Shown: in pieces, positions 9,336-17,603 of the stretch
Layout of the letters: every line of letters begins with the position of its first letter
How positions within the stretch are numbered: position 1 is the stretch's first letter
Source: Rhodopseudomonas palustris
Lineage (GTDB): Bacteria > Pseudomonadota > Alphaproteobacteria > Rhizobiales > Xanthobacteraceae
Assembly: GCA_016215605.1 (NCBI GenBank)
Contig: JACRJB010000014.1
Span: forward strand, 1-64,000
DNA length: 64,000 nt
Direction: 5' to 3'
Notes under the pieces: model-generated
What the model saw: only the letters and a program-made list of their open reading frames with translations
Told to the model about the DNA's origin: nothing
Database searches by the model: none
Position numbers and translations under genes: made by a program

Positions 9336-9532
9336 TGGCGCCGCAGTTCGACCGCGAACTGAGAGAGCTGCTGCGCGCCGCCGGCTGCGCGATGGTCCGG
9401 CAGGGCAAGGGAAGCCACGAGATCTGGCACAGCCCCATCACCGATCGCAATTTCGCCGTGCCGATCGGCATCCCCAGCCGTCACACCGCGAACGCCATCC
9501 TGCGCCAGGCCGGGCTGCCGAAAGCGTTTTGA
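9335..9532 (+). CDS. hicA: HicA family mRNA interferase toxin
   Basis: A 65-residue HicA/YcfA-type double-stranded-RNA-binding toxin. The GSHEIW segment carries the catalytic histidine, and the C-terminal helix HTANAILRQAGL is typical of the fold. It sits immediately after its antitoxin in a TGATG overlap. The antitoxin-first order differs from the E. coli hicAB order but is common in DUF1902 pairs. Confidence 0.85.
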   Translation: MAPQFDRELRELLRAAGCAMVRQGKGSHEIWHSPITDRNFAVPIGIPSRHTANAILRQAGLPKAF

Positions 9533-9562
9533 GCGGCGGCTTCGAGTCGAAGCTTTCAAGCC

Positions 9563-9775
9563 CTGTAGCCCGGACGAAGCGAAGCGCAATCCGGGACAAA
9601 CAGCAGGCTCCGGATTTCGCTGCGCTCCATCCGGCCCACATGCGCTGCGAGGCTCACCCTCCCCTGGAGGGGGAGGGTCGCTCGCGGAGCGAGCGGGGTG
9701 GCGAACCGTTCATCCGCACTGCCCGCGGACCCCCACCCCCGACCCTCCCCGCAAGGGGGAGGGGAGACGCGCCGG
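9563..9775. repeat. Block of palindromic repeats between hicA and higA
   Basis: The block holds three inverted repeats. CCCGGA and TCCGGG lie in the first 40 bases. CCCTCCCC pairs with GGGGAGGG around 9658-9680. A second CCCTCCCC/GGGGAGGG pair sits at about 9741-9764, around GCAA. No gene is supported. These look like dispersed REP-like elements. Confidence 0.65.
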
Positions 9776-9789
9776 CCGAACCTGCGGTG

Positions 9790-10113
9790 CTATTCCGCCG
9801 CGCCCGCGTAGCGCGCGATCTTGATCTCGCCGGAGCGCTTGCGCGCCTGCGCGATGTCGAAGCTGTTCTGCATGCGCATCAAGGTGTCCATCGACACGCC
9901 GAACGCCTTTTCGATCCGCAGCGCCATCTCGGACGAGAGCGAGGCGCGCTCGTTCAGCACGGCTGACAGCGCCTGGCGGGTGACACCGAGAACCTTGGCG
10001 GCCTCGGTGACCGACAGATCGAGCGGGTCGATGATCTCGTGCTTGACGAAGCCGCCGGGGTGGACCGGGCTTTTCATCCGAACATCCGTGTTCGCGCGCG
10101 TCGTCCGTTTCAT
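9790..10113 (-). CDS. higA: HigA family antitoxin (XRE helix-turn-helix)
   Basis: A 107-residue addiction-module antitoxin. PVHPGGFVKHEIIDPLDLSV leads into a helix-turn-helix, TEAAKVLGVTRQALSAVLN, the hallmark of HigA/VapI proteins. An internal start at 10077 (MKSPVHPGG) matches the shorter common family form; the longer start is kept because it lies 9 bases after the toxin stop. HigA binds HigB and represses the operon. Confidence 0.88.
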   Translation of the reverse strand: MKRTTRANTDVRMKSPVHPGGFVKHEIIDPLDLSVTEAAKVLGVTRQALSAVLNERASLSSEMALRIEKAFGVSMDTLMRMQNSFDIAQARKRSGEIKIARYAGAAE

Positions 10114-10122
10114 GCAAGCATC

Positions 10123-10422
10123 CTAGTGATAATCCTCGTAGTCGAGGTCGATGATCTCGATCCCGTCCTTGTCGATCCGGAAGGTCAGCCGCCAGTTCTT
10201 GGTGACGAACAGACTCCATGTCCCCTTGCGATCGCCGCTGAGCTTGTGCGCCTTCCAGCTCGGCACGGTTCGGAGTTCGTCCTCCCGCTCCATGTCCTGC
10301 AGAAACGAAATCATGCGGCGCAGCTTGTCCGCGATGGCCGCCTGAATCCCTCCGGCGTCGTCCTCTTCGATGAGGCGCCGGAGCCCTTTGTGCAGGACAT
10401 TCCGAATTCTCACGGACCGCAA
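10123..10422 (-). CDS. higB: HigB/RelE family toxin
   Basis: A 99-residue RelE-superfamily ribosome-dependent mRNA interferase. The C-terminal half, with LSGDRKGTWSLFVTKNWRLTFRI, is the family signature with conserved Arg and Trp residues. It is transcribed just before higA in the toxin-first order usual for higBA. Confidence 0.88.
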   Translation of the reverse strand: MRSVRIRNVLHKGLRRLIEEDDAGGIQAAIADKLRRMISFLQDMEREDELRTVPSWKAHKLSGDRKGTWSLFVTKNWRLTFRIDKDGIEIIDLDYEDYH

Positions 10423-10487
10423 GATACCGGATGGTGGCGTCGTCTGTAAATTGACGCTTTACATGCCGAGCAGCCTCCCATCTCGTC

Positions 10488-10638
10488 GTCCCCGCGCAGG
10501 CGGGGACCCATACCCCCTGGCCTGACGGTCGAACGACGGCTTCGGATCAAGGCGTCGGCTCATCCGCCCTGCGAGCGATATCCGCTCCGCGCCCATCCCC
10601 CGCCGCAGCGCGCCCCCTCTCCCGCTTGCGGGAGAGGG
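10488..10638. repeat. Two palindromic repeats upstream of the DUF2442 remnant
   Basis: GTCCCCGC and GCGGGGAC (10488-10507) surround GCAG. CCCTCTCCCGC (10615-10625) and GCGGGAGAGGG (10628-10638) form a perfect 11-bp hairpin around TT. Both are REP-like. The second lies about 50 bases before the homologous start of the DUF2442 reading frame. Confidence 0.75.
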
Positions 10639-10705
10639 CCGGGGTGAGGGCGACACGAGCACTGAATCCGCAAGTATAAGAGAAGGGCCGCTGGATGACC
10701 GCCGC

Positions 10706-10930
10706 TTGTGGCTGCGCTTCACCGACGAAAGCGAAGACGTGCGCGATCTGGCGGATATCCTGAACGCCGACGGCCCGATGCCGGCGCTGCTCCGCGATCC
10801 CGCCACCTTCGCCCGCGCCTTCGTCGAGATGGGCGCGCCGACCTGGCCCAACGGCTTCGACCTCGACCCGATCCAGCTCACTATCAAACTCCGGGACGCG
10901 GGCGAACTGTCCCGCGTGGCGGCGGAGTGA
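10706..10930 (+). pseudogene. DUF2442 protein, apparently 5'-truncated
   Basis: The frame encodes DUF2442 features (WLRFTDES, then LRDPATFARAFV and WPNGFDLDP). In-frame homology continues upstream of the TTG at 10706 as PLDDRR, matching the usual PLxDYRL start of the family. No ATG, GTG or TTG lies in that stretch before the palindromic repeat at 10615-10638. The gene has probably lost its start through repeat insertion. DUF2442 genes often pair with DUF4160 in toxin-antitoxin-like units; no partner is present here. Confidence 0.55.
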
Positions 10931-11137
10931 GGGTTGTAGGGGAAGCTGTAAGCCGTCATTGCGGTGACGACGCCTTTCGGAAAATCCGCTCCACAGGCTT
11001 AATGTAGGGCCGGGCATTCCCAGTCACTGTAGGTCGACTAGTACGTTGTGATGGCTTTGATCGTTCTGAGAACTTCCTATACTTACCGTCGATTTATCCC
11101 GATGTTATACAAATCGATCTTTGAGCTGAACTAATTT

Positions 11138-12139
11138 ATGGGCGAAGCGGCTATGCGACAGAATCCGATCTTATTTGTTAATGTTGGTTGGATGGTCAAT
11201 TATCGAGGCCCGGCCGATGATGATCCGACATTAGGGGGGCACGGGTATCTGAAAACACACAAAATCGGATACGAGGCATGGAATTTTATGCCCTATCGCG
11301 GAGTAATGTATGGCTACATTCCTGGATCAAGGCAGGTCAATTTAAGGACGTTGGGATCTTCCGCTTCATTCGCATCATTGCAGGGAGTGACGGTGGTCTG
11401 GATCGCCAGAAGTCCCCAGAATGGGATAACATATATTGTCGGTTGGTACTTGAGTGCAACAGTACATGCTAAAGAGAATCCAATTTCCCTAAAGAGGGGG
11501 AATATTCAGATCAGTTATTGGATAGAGACGGACCCGGCCAATGCTATTTTGCTTCCTGTAGAGCGGCGGCTGTTTATCGTGCCGACGGAGAAGAAGGTAG
11601 GAAACCTAGGTCAGAGTCCAATATGGTATGGGGGGACTGACCAATTTAGAGAGCGTGTCCGTAAATACATAGTCAGCGGCCGACCTGGTGTCAGCAAAGA
11701 GCGTGGTTCGCCAAAGCAGAATGACGCCGAGGCGCGGAAGAAAATCGAGTTGGCCGCTGTAAGGCACGCCGTGCATTTTTATCGCTCCGAAGAAGGTGGG
11801 GGGCGGAATGTCAGGTCTGTTGAAAAGGATGGTGTCGGCTGGGACCTGACAGTCACCGACGTAAATGGCCATTGTTTGTTAGTAGAGGTGAAAGGTCTCA
11901 GCGGGAGGCAGGTCGCCGTCGAGCTTACACCCAATGAATATCAAAAGATGAGATCGACAGAGCATCGAGAAAGCTATGTGATTTATGTCGTTTCGGAGGC
12001 AGGCACCTCAGGGGAGAAATCTCACGTATTCTATTATGATCGAGAGAGTAGCTGCGGCGGAGACCTGGTGTGGCGGGCGAGTGATGGTCGTAAACTAAAA
12101 ATAGATGAGCGGCTAGCTGCTCGTCTTTCGTGTATTTAA
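11138..12139 (+). CDS. DUF3883-type PD-(D/E)XK nuclease-like protein
   Basis: A 333-residue protein with clearly lower GC than its neighbours. The C-terminal third resembles DUF3883, a PD-(D/E)XK-fold domain: a helix KKIELAAVRHAV, then D236 in GVGWDLTV and E250/K252 in LLVEVKG. The N-terminal half (residues 10-115) is a beta-rich domain with GVTVVWIARSP and YIVGWY that could be a PUA/EVE-like reader of modified bases, but this is a weak resemblance. The start may be 11138 or 11153. A restriction-like or defence nuclease is the best reading; activity is inferred from the motif only. Confidence 0.6.
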   Translation: MGEAAMRQNPILFVNVGWMVNYRGPADDDPTLGGHGYLKTHKIGYEAWNFMPYRGVMYGYIPGSRQVNLRTLGSSASFASLQGVTVVWIARSPQNGITYIVGWYLSATVHAKENPISLKRGNIQISYWIETDPANAILLPVERRLFIVPTEKKVGNLGQSPIWYGGTDQFRERVRKYIVSGRPGVSKERGSPKQNDAEARKKIELAAVRHAVHFYRSEEGGGRNVRSVEKDGVGWDLTVTDVNGHCLLVEVKGLSGRQVAVELTPNEYQKMRSTEHRESYVIYVVSEAGTSGEKSHVFYYDRESSCGGDLVWRASDGRKLKIDERLAARLSCI

Positions 12140-12185
12140 GTTGAGCTTTGGCTCTCTGGGTGGTGTTAGTGCGGCATGGGAATCC

Positions 12186-12290
12186 GAAGGGCCGTAGCGT
12201 GGGTTAGGCGAAGCCGTAACTCGCCGCTCCGATCGCAGCGGATTACGCGTTCGGCTAATCCGTCCTATGGGTTATTTCGTGCCTAGGCTT
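12186..12290. repeat. REP-like imperfect palindrome
   Basis: A GC-rich tract with the TGGGTTAGGCGAAGCCGTAA type of sequence is followed by an inverted counterpart ending in GGCTAATCC. It separates the two AT-rich genes of the island and breaks their co-transcription unless it is read through. Confidence 0.5.
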
Positions 12291-12316
12291 GGGGCAGTTC
12301 GGGGCGGCTTTCTGAA

Positions 12317-13072
12317 ATGAAGAAGCAAATTCGTTGGATGACATACAATCAGCGAGTCTCTGCCGATATTGAAAGCGCATTTAGAAGTCCGGATGCGCAA
12401 GAGTTTTTCTGCAAAGAATTTGTGGATAGCCTTGCTGTGCCGATAAAGCAGCAGGAAGAGTGGATCATCAAATTGCTTACAATTCAATTCACTCTAGTTG
12501 TTTTCCTGCTCGTCGGATTTGTCTCTGAAGACGTGACGTTCCATGTTCTTGGAGTCGATCTAAAGAATATTGTTGGTTTGCGGGAGGTTCTGCTTGCACT
12601 GTCGGTGACTGCGGCAATGTTTGCTATGTTGCTTTTGAGCGCTCGGGATACTGCAATTCATATGATAACGGAAATTCAGAAGCGAAAGTCGCCCGAGGCT
12701 TTTCGGCATTTTGCAGCGTTTGCGGCTCCAAGGGCTTTCAATTTTCGTGTGTATCTTCCCAGGGAGTTTGACGATTGGATATTCGAGCGTATTCCAAGAG
12801 GAGTTTACGCGTTCATTTTCTTTCCTCTTTTAGCTTCTGTGTTTGGTAGCTTGATCGCTGTATCGTTTGTTGTCCAATGGATAATTATCACTGAGGTTTG
12901 GAAGGCCCCTATGCTAGGCGCATGGTCATACGCTGCAATCGGATATGCAATAGCGGTCTATCTTTTGAATTGTGTCATACTCTTGCGGAGATCATTGCCG
13001 TTTCCGTACTACGACAGCAGTGAGCTGAAGCGATTGGGTGCTCGCGCCTTGGATATGCCGAGGTTTAAGTGA
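12317..13072 (+). CDS. Four-helix membrane protein of unknown function
   Basis: A 251-residue protein with four hydrophobic segments at about residues 50-69, 90-108, 162-191 and 202-223. The N-terminal 45 residues are cytoplasmic-looking and polar, and a soluble loop of about 50 residues lies between segments 2 and 3. No known family signature is recognised. The gene shares the low GC of the preceding nuclease-like gene, lies on the same strand and is followed by the structured element at 13.1 kb. A membrane effector partnered with the nuclease is possible but speculative. Confidence 0.55.
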   Translation: MKKQIRWMTYNQRVSADIESAFRSPDAQEFFCKEFVDSLAVPIKQQEEWIIKLLTIQFTLVVFLLVGFVSEDVTFHVLGVDLKNIVGLREVLLALSVTAAMFAMLLLSARDTAIHMITEIQKRKSPEAFRHFAAFAAPRAFNFRVYLPREFDDWIFERIPRGVYAFIFFPLLASVFGSLIAVSFVVQWIIITEVWKAPMLGAWSYAAIGYAIAVYLLNCVILLRRSLPFPYYDSSELKRLGARALDMPRFK

Positions 13073-13081
13073 TCGTCGCTC

Positions 13082-13111
13082 TTGACAATTATCCTATATT
13101 GCATATATTCC
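13082..13111 (+). promoter_or_regulatory. Sigma70-like promoter of the structured element
   Basis: TTGACA (13082-13087), a 16-base spacer and TATATT (13104-13109). It matches the promoter at 20623-20652 in 24 of 30 positions, which argues for a conserved promoter module carried by the element. Confidence 0.6.
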
Positions 13112-13700
13112 TATCCATCCCGCCTCACCAAACGAGGGGCGGCTCGCGATCGTCACTAGTCGCGGGGCGGGGTGCGGTGGACGCGGCAGCGTCGGCGCGG
13201 AGGGAGGCGGTTGGGGGCCGCGAGGCAGGGAGTCCGCAGGGCTCGGCCTCGGGGCCTATGGAGCCGCCGAACGACGCGCGGACGACGACGCTGTGCGGTG
13301 CGGGCCGGGGCGGAGATGCGCCCCATCTGCATCGCCTTTGCGCGCCGGCCCAAGTCGTGTGGTCCTGACGCCCGTCGCTGGCGTCAAGGGACGGAGCGCC
13401 TGCACGCCGACCGGCCGCAGGAGTCGAAGGTCCGGACGCTTGCGTCCGCTCCGCTCAGTCCCGACGGTGACGAACCCAAGCGTATCAATCGCCACCGGGG
13501 AGAGCACGAAGCAAGCCGGAAGCCCACCGCGTGCGGAACGCCGGACGTCTCGGTGCTTTCGTGGTTTCTAACTCATGCGCTTTTTACTTTTGCGCATGAG
13601 GCTGCGGACGCATCGTGCGTCCGGCGTTCCGCGCGCCCTCGTTTGTGGCGCGGCGAAGGGGCAGGTCGCCCGTTCGCACCAACCCCCTCGGCGCCCCCGC
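13112..13700 (+). ncRNA. ORF-poor structured element, candidate noncoding RNA
   Basis: About 590 bases of GC-rich sequence start right after a sigma70-like promoter. Apparent reading frames are Arg-rich and lack ribosome sites. The sequence contains several inverted repeats, the largest at 13529-13636. The opening block at 13134-13149 matches the copy at 20669-20684 in 14 of 16 positions. From memory of Bradyrhizobium and Rhodopseudomonas genomes, similar tracts are multicopy, but this must be checked. The right boundary near 13700 is uncertain. From there to 13959 I see only GC-rich sequence without a supported gene, ending at the histidine-kinase start. Confidence 0.5.
13529..13636 (+). repeat. 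Three-arm inverted-repeat structure within the element
   Basis: A 17-bp closing stem (13529-13545 with 13620-13636, one G-U pair as RNA) encloses two perfect hairpins. One is CTCATGCGC/GCGCATGAG (13572-13580 and 13592-13600) around an 11-base T-rich loop. The other is GGACGCA/TGCGTCC (13606-13612 and 13616-13622) around TCG. The second hairpin overlaps the closing stem by three bases, so they coexist in shortened form or alternate. Confidence 0.75.
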
Positions 13701-13959
13701 GCCGTTCAAACAACAGGGGCGATGCCGCATGTCTGCACCCCACTCAAAGGCGCCAGGCCGGGATGATGACGTCGCTCCGCGCGCAGGCGCGCCGGGCGAA
13801 CGCCGCGCCGACCTGCGCGGCGCTTTCGTCGCGGCGAGTCTCGCGGAGCGGGGCCGGCGCGGCCGCCCGGCGGGCGCGCGCCGAATGGCCGCAAGCCGGC
13901 GCGCGGGCCGCTGCCGCCTGTCCTTTTGCCACGGTTTCCGCCATAAAGTCGGCTTCCTC

Positions 13960-14997
13960 ATGCCGAATCCCGCGGAGCCGACCCTGCATCGTCTGAAAGT
14001 CTGGGACATCATCCACGCCACGCGGCGGCTGCGCTCGCTCGGCTGGCTCGGCGATCTGGCGGGGGTGGGCTTCGCGGCGGCGGCGCTGGCGCTGCGCTTC
14101 GCCTTCGATGCGGCGCTGCCGGCCGGCTTCCCCTATCTCACCTTCTTCCCCGCGGTGGTGCTGACGGCGTTCTTCTTCGGCCTGCGCCCGGGCATCGTCT
14201 GCGCGGCGCTGAGCGGGCTGGCGGCGTGGTACTTCTTCATCCCGCCGTTCTACGATTTCGACCTGTCGCCGCCGACGGCGATCGCGCTCGGCTTCTACGT
14301 GTTCATCGTCGCGGTCGACATCGCGCTGATCCACATCATGCATCTGGCCGCGGCAAGGCTGCGCGCCGACGCCGAGGAGACCGCGCTGCTGTACGAACGG
14401 CAGCGGACGATGTTCCAGGAGCTGCAGCACCGCGTCGCCAACAACATGCAGTTCGTCTCTGCGATGCTGCGGCTTTATTCCAAGCGCGCCGGCCAGGATC
14501 CGGCCGCGATGCTGACCGCGCTCGACGACGCCCGCGTCCGGCTCGACACCATGTCGCGGCTGCACCGGCATCTGTACGATCCGGTCAACGTCACCCGCCC
14601 GGTCGGCGAGTTCTTCCAGGAGCTGTGCGCCAACCTCGCCGAGGCCGCCGGCGCCAAGGACGTCCGCTTCAGCATCGACATGCCGCCGGTGCAGTTCGGC
14701 CTCGACCAGCTGACGCCGCTGTCGCTGATCGCGGTCGAAGTCATCACCAACGCGCTGAAGCACGCCTTCCCGGACGGCCGCGGCGCCATCGCGCTGCGGC
14801 TGGTGCAGCACGGCGACCACATGGTGTTCACCATCGCCGACGACGGCCGCGGCATGGCGACGGCCGCGACGCCCGAGCACAGCAGGAGCCTCGGCCTGAA
14901 GATCGTCCACAGCCTCGCCGCCCAGCTCGGCGGCCGCATCGTCTACGAGACCGGGCCGGGCACCACGGCCCGGGTGGAATTCGACCGGATCGGATGA
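13960..14997 (+). CDS. Membrane sensor histidine kinase (HisKA_2 type)
   Basis: A 345-residue protein. Residues 30-130 are a DUF4118-like block of four membrane helices, as in KdpD and bacterial sensor kinases. The dimerisation/phosphoacceptor helix follows, with H157 in ELQHRVANNMQF. An HATPase domain carries the N box VITNALKHAF and G box IADDGRGM. This architecture is typical of general-stress and light/redox kinases that work with PhyR-like or orphan regulators. The start at 13960 (MPNPAEP) is chosen because upstream codons run through the Arg-rich repeat tract. No response regulator is adjacent. Confidence 0.88.
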   Translation: MPNPAEPTLHRLKVWDIIHATRRLRSLGWLGDLAGVGFAAAALALRFAFDAALPAGFPYLTFFPAVVLTAFFFGLRPGIVCAALSGLAAWYFFIPPFYDFDLSPPTAIALGFYVFIVAVDIALIHIMHLAAARLRADAEETALLYERQRTMFQELQHRVANNMQFVSAMLRLYSKRAGQDPAAMLTALDDARVRLDTMSRLHRHLYDPVNVTRPVGEFFQELCANLAEAAGAKDVRFSIDMPPVQFGLDQLTPLSLIAVEVITNALKHAFPDGRGAIALRLVQHGDHMVFTIADDGRGMATAATPEHSRSLGLKIVHSLAAQLGGRIVYETGPGTTARVEFDRIG

Positions 14998-15146
14998 GCC
15001 GTGGCGGCGGCGCGCAGCTCGTGCACGAGAGCGTAAACCATTAGTGAAGCCTTCAGATTTTGATCGTATTCGATGGTTCCGGCGCAGCCGCGATCGGCGG
15101 TCGCCCGCAACGACGGTCTGTTTCGGCGGGGATGACACGAAGCACG

Positions 15147-16910
15147 ATGCACGCGCTCTGGAATCAGATTGCGACCAGTCTCAAGACTCGGTTTCTGGTT
15201 GTGACGATCTGCGTGTTCAGCCTGGTCGCCCTGCCGGCCTATGTCGCGTTCGAGTTTCTGACCCGCAAGACCGTCGTCGCGCTCGGCACGCTGTTCGCCG
15301 AGAAGCAGGTGCTGTTCGACCGCTACCGCGGCCTCGAGGCGCTGATCCGCGAGGTCTCGCTGGCCGAGACGGTCGCCCGCTCGCCGGCGGTTCGCGCCTG
15401 GGCCCGCGACGAGGCCGATCCCGACAAGACCGTGCGCGGGCTGGCCGAACTCGAGCACTACCGGCTGTCGTTTCACGACAAGAGCTATTTCTTCGTCGTG
15501 CACGAGTCGGGCAATTACTACTTCAACGATGCGGCCAACAACTACAACGGCAACCAGCTCCGCTATCAGGTCAAGCGCGACAATTCGCGCGACGGCTGGT
15601 ACTTCAAGACGATCGCGGCCGGTCAGGCCTGCCAGCTCAACGTCGACCGCGACGACAATCTCGCCGTCACCAAAGTCTGGATCAATTGCGTCATCACTGA
15701 CCAAGGCCGCATTCTCGGCGTGATCGGCACCGGCGTCGACCTCAGCGAATTCATCCGCGAGGTGGTGGCGCTGCCGCAGATCGGCATCACCAGCATGTTC
15801 GTCGATCGCGCCGGGGCCATCCAGGCGCACCGCGATCCGGGGATGGTCGATTTCCACAGCCTCACCAAGGACACCAAGACCAAGAAGACGATCTTCCAGC
15901 AGGTCGACAAACCGGCCGACGCCGGCGAACTCGCCGCGATGATGCAGCGCGTCTCCGCCGGCCCCGCGGCGGTCGAATCGCGCTTCATGGACATCGGCGG
16001 GCGCGAGTACCTGGTCGGCGTCGGCTATCTCGATCGGCTGGGCTGGTTCAACGTGACGCTGATGGACATCGACGCCATCATCGATCGTCGCCTGTTCACC
16101 CCGATCGCGCTGCTGCTGATCGTGATGATGACCGCTGCGGTCGCGCTCGTCACCATCCTGTTCCGGCGCGTCGTGCTCGATCGGCTGGCGACCGTCGAGG
16201 CAGCCGCGCGGCGCGTCGAAGCCGGCGACTTCGACAATATCGTGGTCGATCGCGGCAGCGATGAAATCGGCCGGCTGTCGCGGACATTGTCCGGCATGGC
16301 GCACGCCGTGCGCGACCACACGCGCATTCTCGAAGATTTGGTCGACGAGCGGACCGAGAAGCTGCGGCATCTCGCCAATATCGATCTGCTGACAGAGATT
16401 CCCAACCGGCGGGGTTTCACCCAGGTGTTCGAGCGGTGGCTGGCCGAGTCCCCCTTGGTGCCGAGGTCGGCCGGGCTGCTGCTGATCGATCTGGACGACT
16501 TCAAGGACGTCAACGATGCGTTCGGCCATCTGGCCGGCGATCGTCTGCTGTGCGAAACCGCGCGGCGGTTGGCGCCGCTGCTGACCGCGAGCGATACCTG
16601 CGCCCGCTGGGGAGGCGACGAGTTCGTCGCGCTGGTCGAGGACTGCGACCAGGACGGCCTGCGGCTGCTGTGCGAGCGAATGGTCGCCGCGATGAATGCC
16701 ACGCCGATCCGCTCCGACGATGGTCGGGACATTGCGCTGACGGTCAGCATCGGCGCCTGCCGGGTCGTCTCGGGCAGCTCGATCGACGCCGCCTTTGCGG
16801 AGGCGGATGCGGCGCTCTACGCCGCCAAGCGCGCCGGCCGCAACCGGTTCGTGATGTCCGACGCCGGCGCCGGGGCCGCGCTCGACGCGGTGATGAAGGC
16901 CCGGGCCTGA
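15147..16910 (+). CDS. Membrane diguanylate cyclase (dCache-HAMP-GGDEF)
   Basis: About 587 residues. An N-terminal membrane anchor (FLVVTICVFSLVALPAYV) is followed by a periplasmic double-Cache sensor of about 280 residues, a second membrane helix (IALLLIVMMTAAVALVTIL), a HAMP domain and a C-terminal GGDEF domain with an intact RWGGDEF active site. It should make c-di-GMP in response to an external ligand. The position of the inhibitory RxxD site reads TASD, so product feedback is probably absent. No EAL domain is present. Start 15132 (MTRSTM) is an alternative. It follows the histidine kinase on the same strand. Confidence 0.9.
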   Translation: MHALWNQIATSLKTRFLVVTICVFSLVALPAYVAFEFLTRKTVVALGTLFAEKQVLFDRYRGLEALIREVSLAETVARSPAVRAWARDEADPDKTVRGLAELEHYRLSFHDKSYFFVVHESGNYYFNDAANNYNGNQLRYQVKRDNSRDGWYFKTIAAGQACQLNVDRDDNLAVTKVWINCVITDQGRILGVIGTGVDLSEFIREVVALPQIGITSMFVDRAGAIQAHRDPGMVDFHSLTKDTKTKKTIFQQVDKPADAGELAAMMQRVSAGPAAVESRFMDIGGREYLVGVGYLDRLGWFNVTLMDIDAIIDRRLFTPIALLLIVMMTAAVALVTILFRRVVLDRLATVEAAARRVEAGDFDNIVVDRGSDEIGRLSRTLSGMAHAVRDHTRILEDLVDERTEKLRHLANIDLLTEIPNRRGFTQVFERWLAESPLVPRSAGLLLIDLDDFKDVNDAFGHLAGDRLLCETARRLAPLLTASDTCARWGGDEFVALVEDCDQDGLRLLCERMVAAMNATPIRSDDGRDIALTVSIGACRVVSGSSIDAAFAEADAALYAAKRAGRNRFVMSDAGAGAALDAVMKARA

Positions 16911-17080
16911 GCTGCAGCGCGGCGGGCGCCGCATCGCGTCCGATGTGCACGGCGCGGCTGGGCCGGCGCCGATCGCCGCGTGTCCGTCTCAAACCGGACG
17001 TCGCCGGCCGCGGAATCGCGCTAGCATGGCGGCCATTCGTGACGCCATCCTTTCACCAGCCCGATTTCCAGGAGCGCCCC

Positions 17081-17449
17081 ATGGCCCAGATGCTCGCGCC
17101 TCTCTCGATCAACGACTCCGACACGCCGGTCGCCTCGGGCGGCTTCGGGCCGTGGTCCGGCGGCGTGGCGCAGGCGATCAATCCGTGGCGCTTCATCACC
17201 ACGCTGATGGGCAATCAGTTCAGCCTGTTCAGCATCAATCTCGGCCGCTCCAGCGCGCCGCAGACGGAAACCGCGATCCTCGACGAGGTCGGCTCCTACG
17301 GCCGCCAGATCGGCCGGATCGGCGAGGCGCTCGAAGTGCTGGTGAAGGAGTTTCCGCGCGAGGGCCTGAGCGAGCAGGCCGCCGCCGCGCTGGAGGATTT
17401 CTCGGCGCAGATGCGCGAGATCAGGAAGATCAAGCAGCGCGCCGCGTAG
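17081..17449 (+). CDS. Conserved hypothetical protein, 122 residues
   Basis: A small soluble protein beginning MAQMLAPLSIND after an AGGAG site 5-9 bases upstream. The middle (GNQFSLFSINLGRS) is hydrophobic but too short for a clear membrane helix. The C-terminal half (residues 60-120) is helical and charged (SYGRQIGRIGEALEVLVKEF). No family is recognised. It stands between the diguanylate cyclase and a palindromic repeat. Confidence 0.6.
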   Translation: MAQMLAPLSINDSDTPVASGGFGPWSGGVAQAINPWRFITTLMGNQFSLFSINLGRSSAPQTETAILDEVGSYGRQIGRIGEALEVLVKEFPREGLSEQAAAALEDFSAQMREIRKIKQRAA

Positions 17450-17459
17450 TACATTCTTC

Positions 17460-17563
17460 GTCATGGCCGGGGTCATTGTTTAGCCCGGGGACATGGCCAT
17501 CCACGTCTTTGGTCCGGGCCCAGCTTGCAGGACGTGGATGCCCGTGCCGAGCGCGGCCATGAC
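17460..17563. repeat. Large nested palindromic repeat
   Basis: Outer arms GTCATGGCCG (17460-17469) and CGGCCATGAC (17554-17563) enclose inner perfect arms CATCCACGTC (17498-17507) and GACGTGGATG (17531-17540). A short relative with the same outer arm lies at 22030-22059. It separates two convergent genes. Confidence 0.75.
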
Positions 17564-17603
17564 GGATCGAAACGCCAGCGAGCCGCGCAGCGCTGCCGTC
17601 CGC

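Noticed and set aside
9533-10700. CRISPR array in the hairpin-rich region
   Set aside because: The repeats are palindromes of different sequence with irregular spacing; no identical repeats with regular spacers are seen.
13172-13996. Long plus-strand open frame rich in Arg through the structured element
   Set aside because: The composition is Arg/Pro-biased, there is no ribosome site, and frames are open on several strands as expected in very GC-rich DNA; the inverted repeats explain the sequence better.
14943-16934. 663-codon minus-strand open frame opposite the diguanylate cyclase
   Set aside because: It is a shadow of a clearly conserved GGDEF protein, with no ribosome site or domain.
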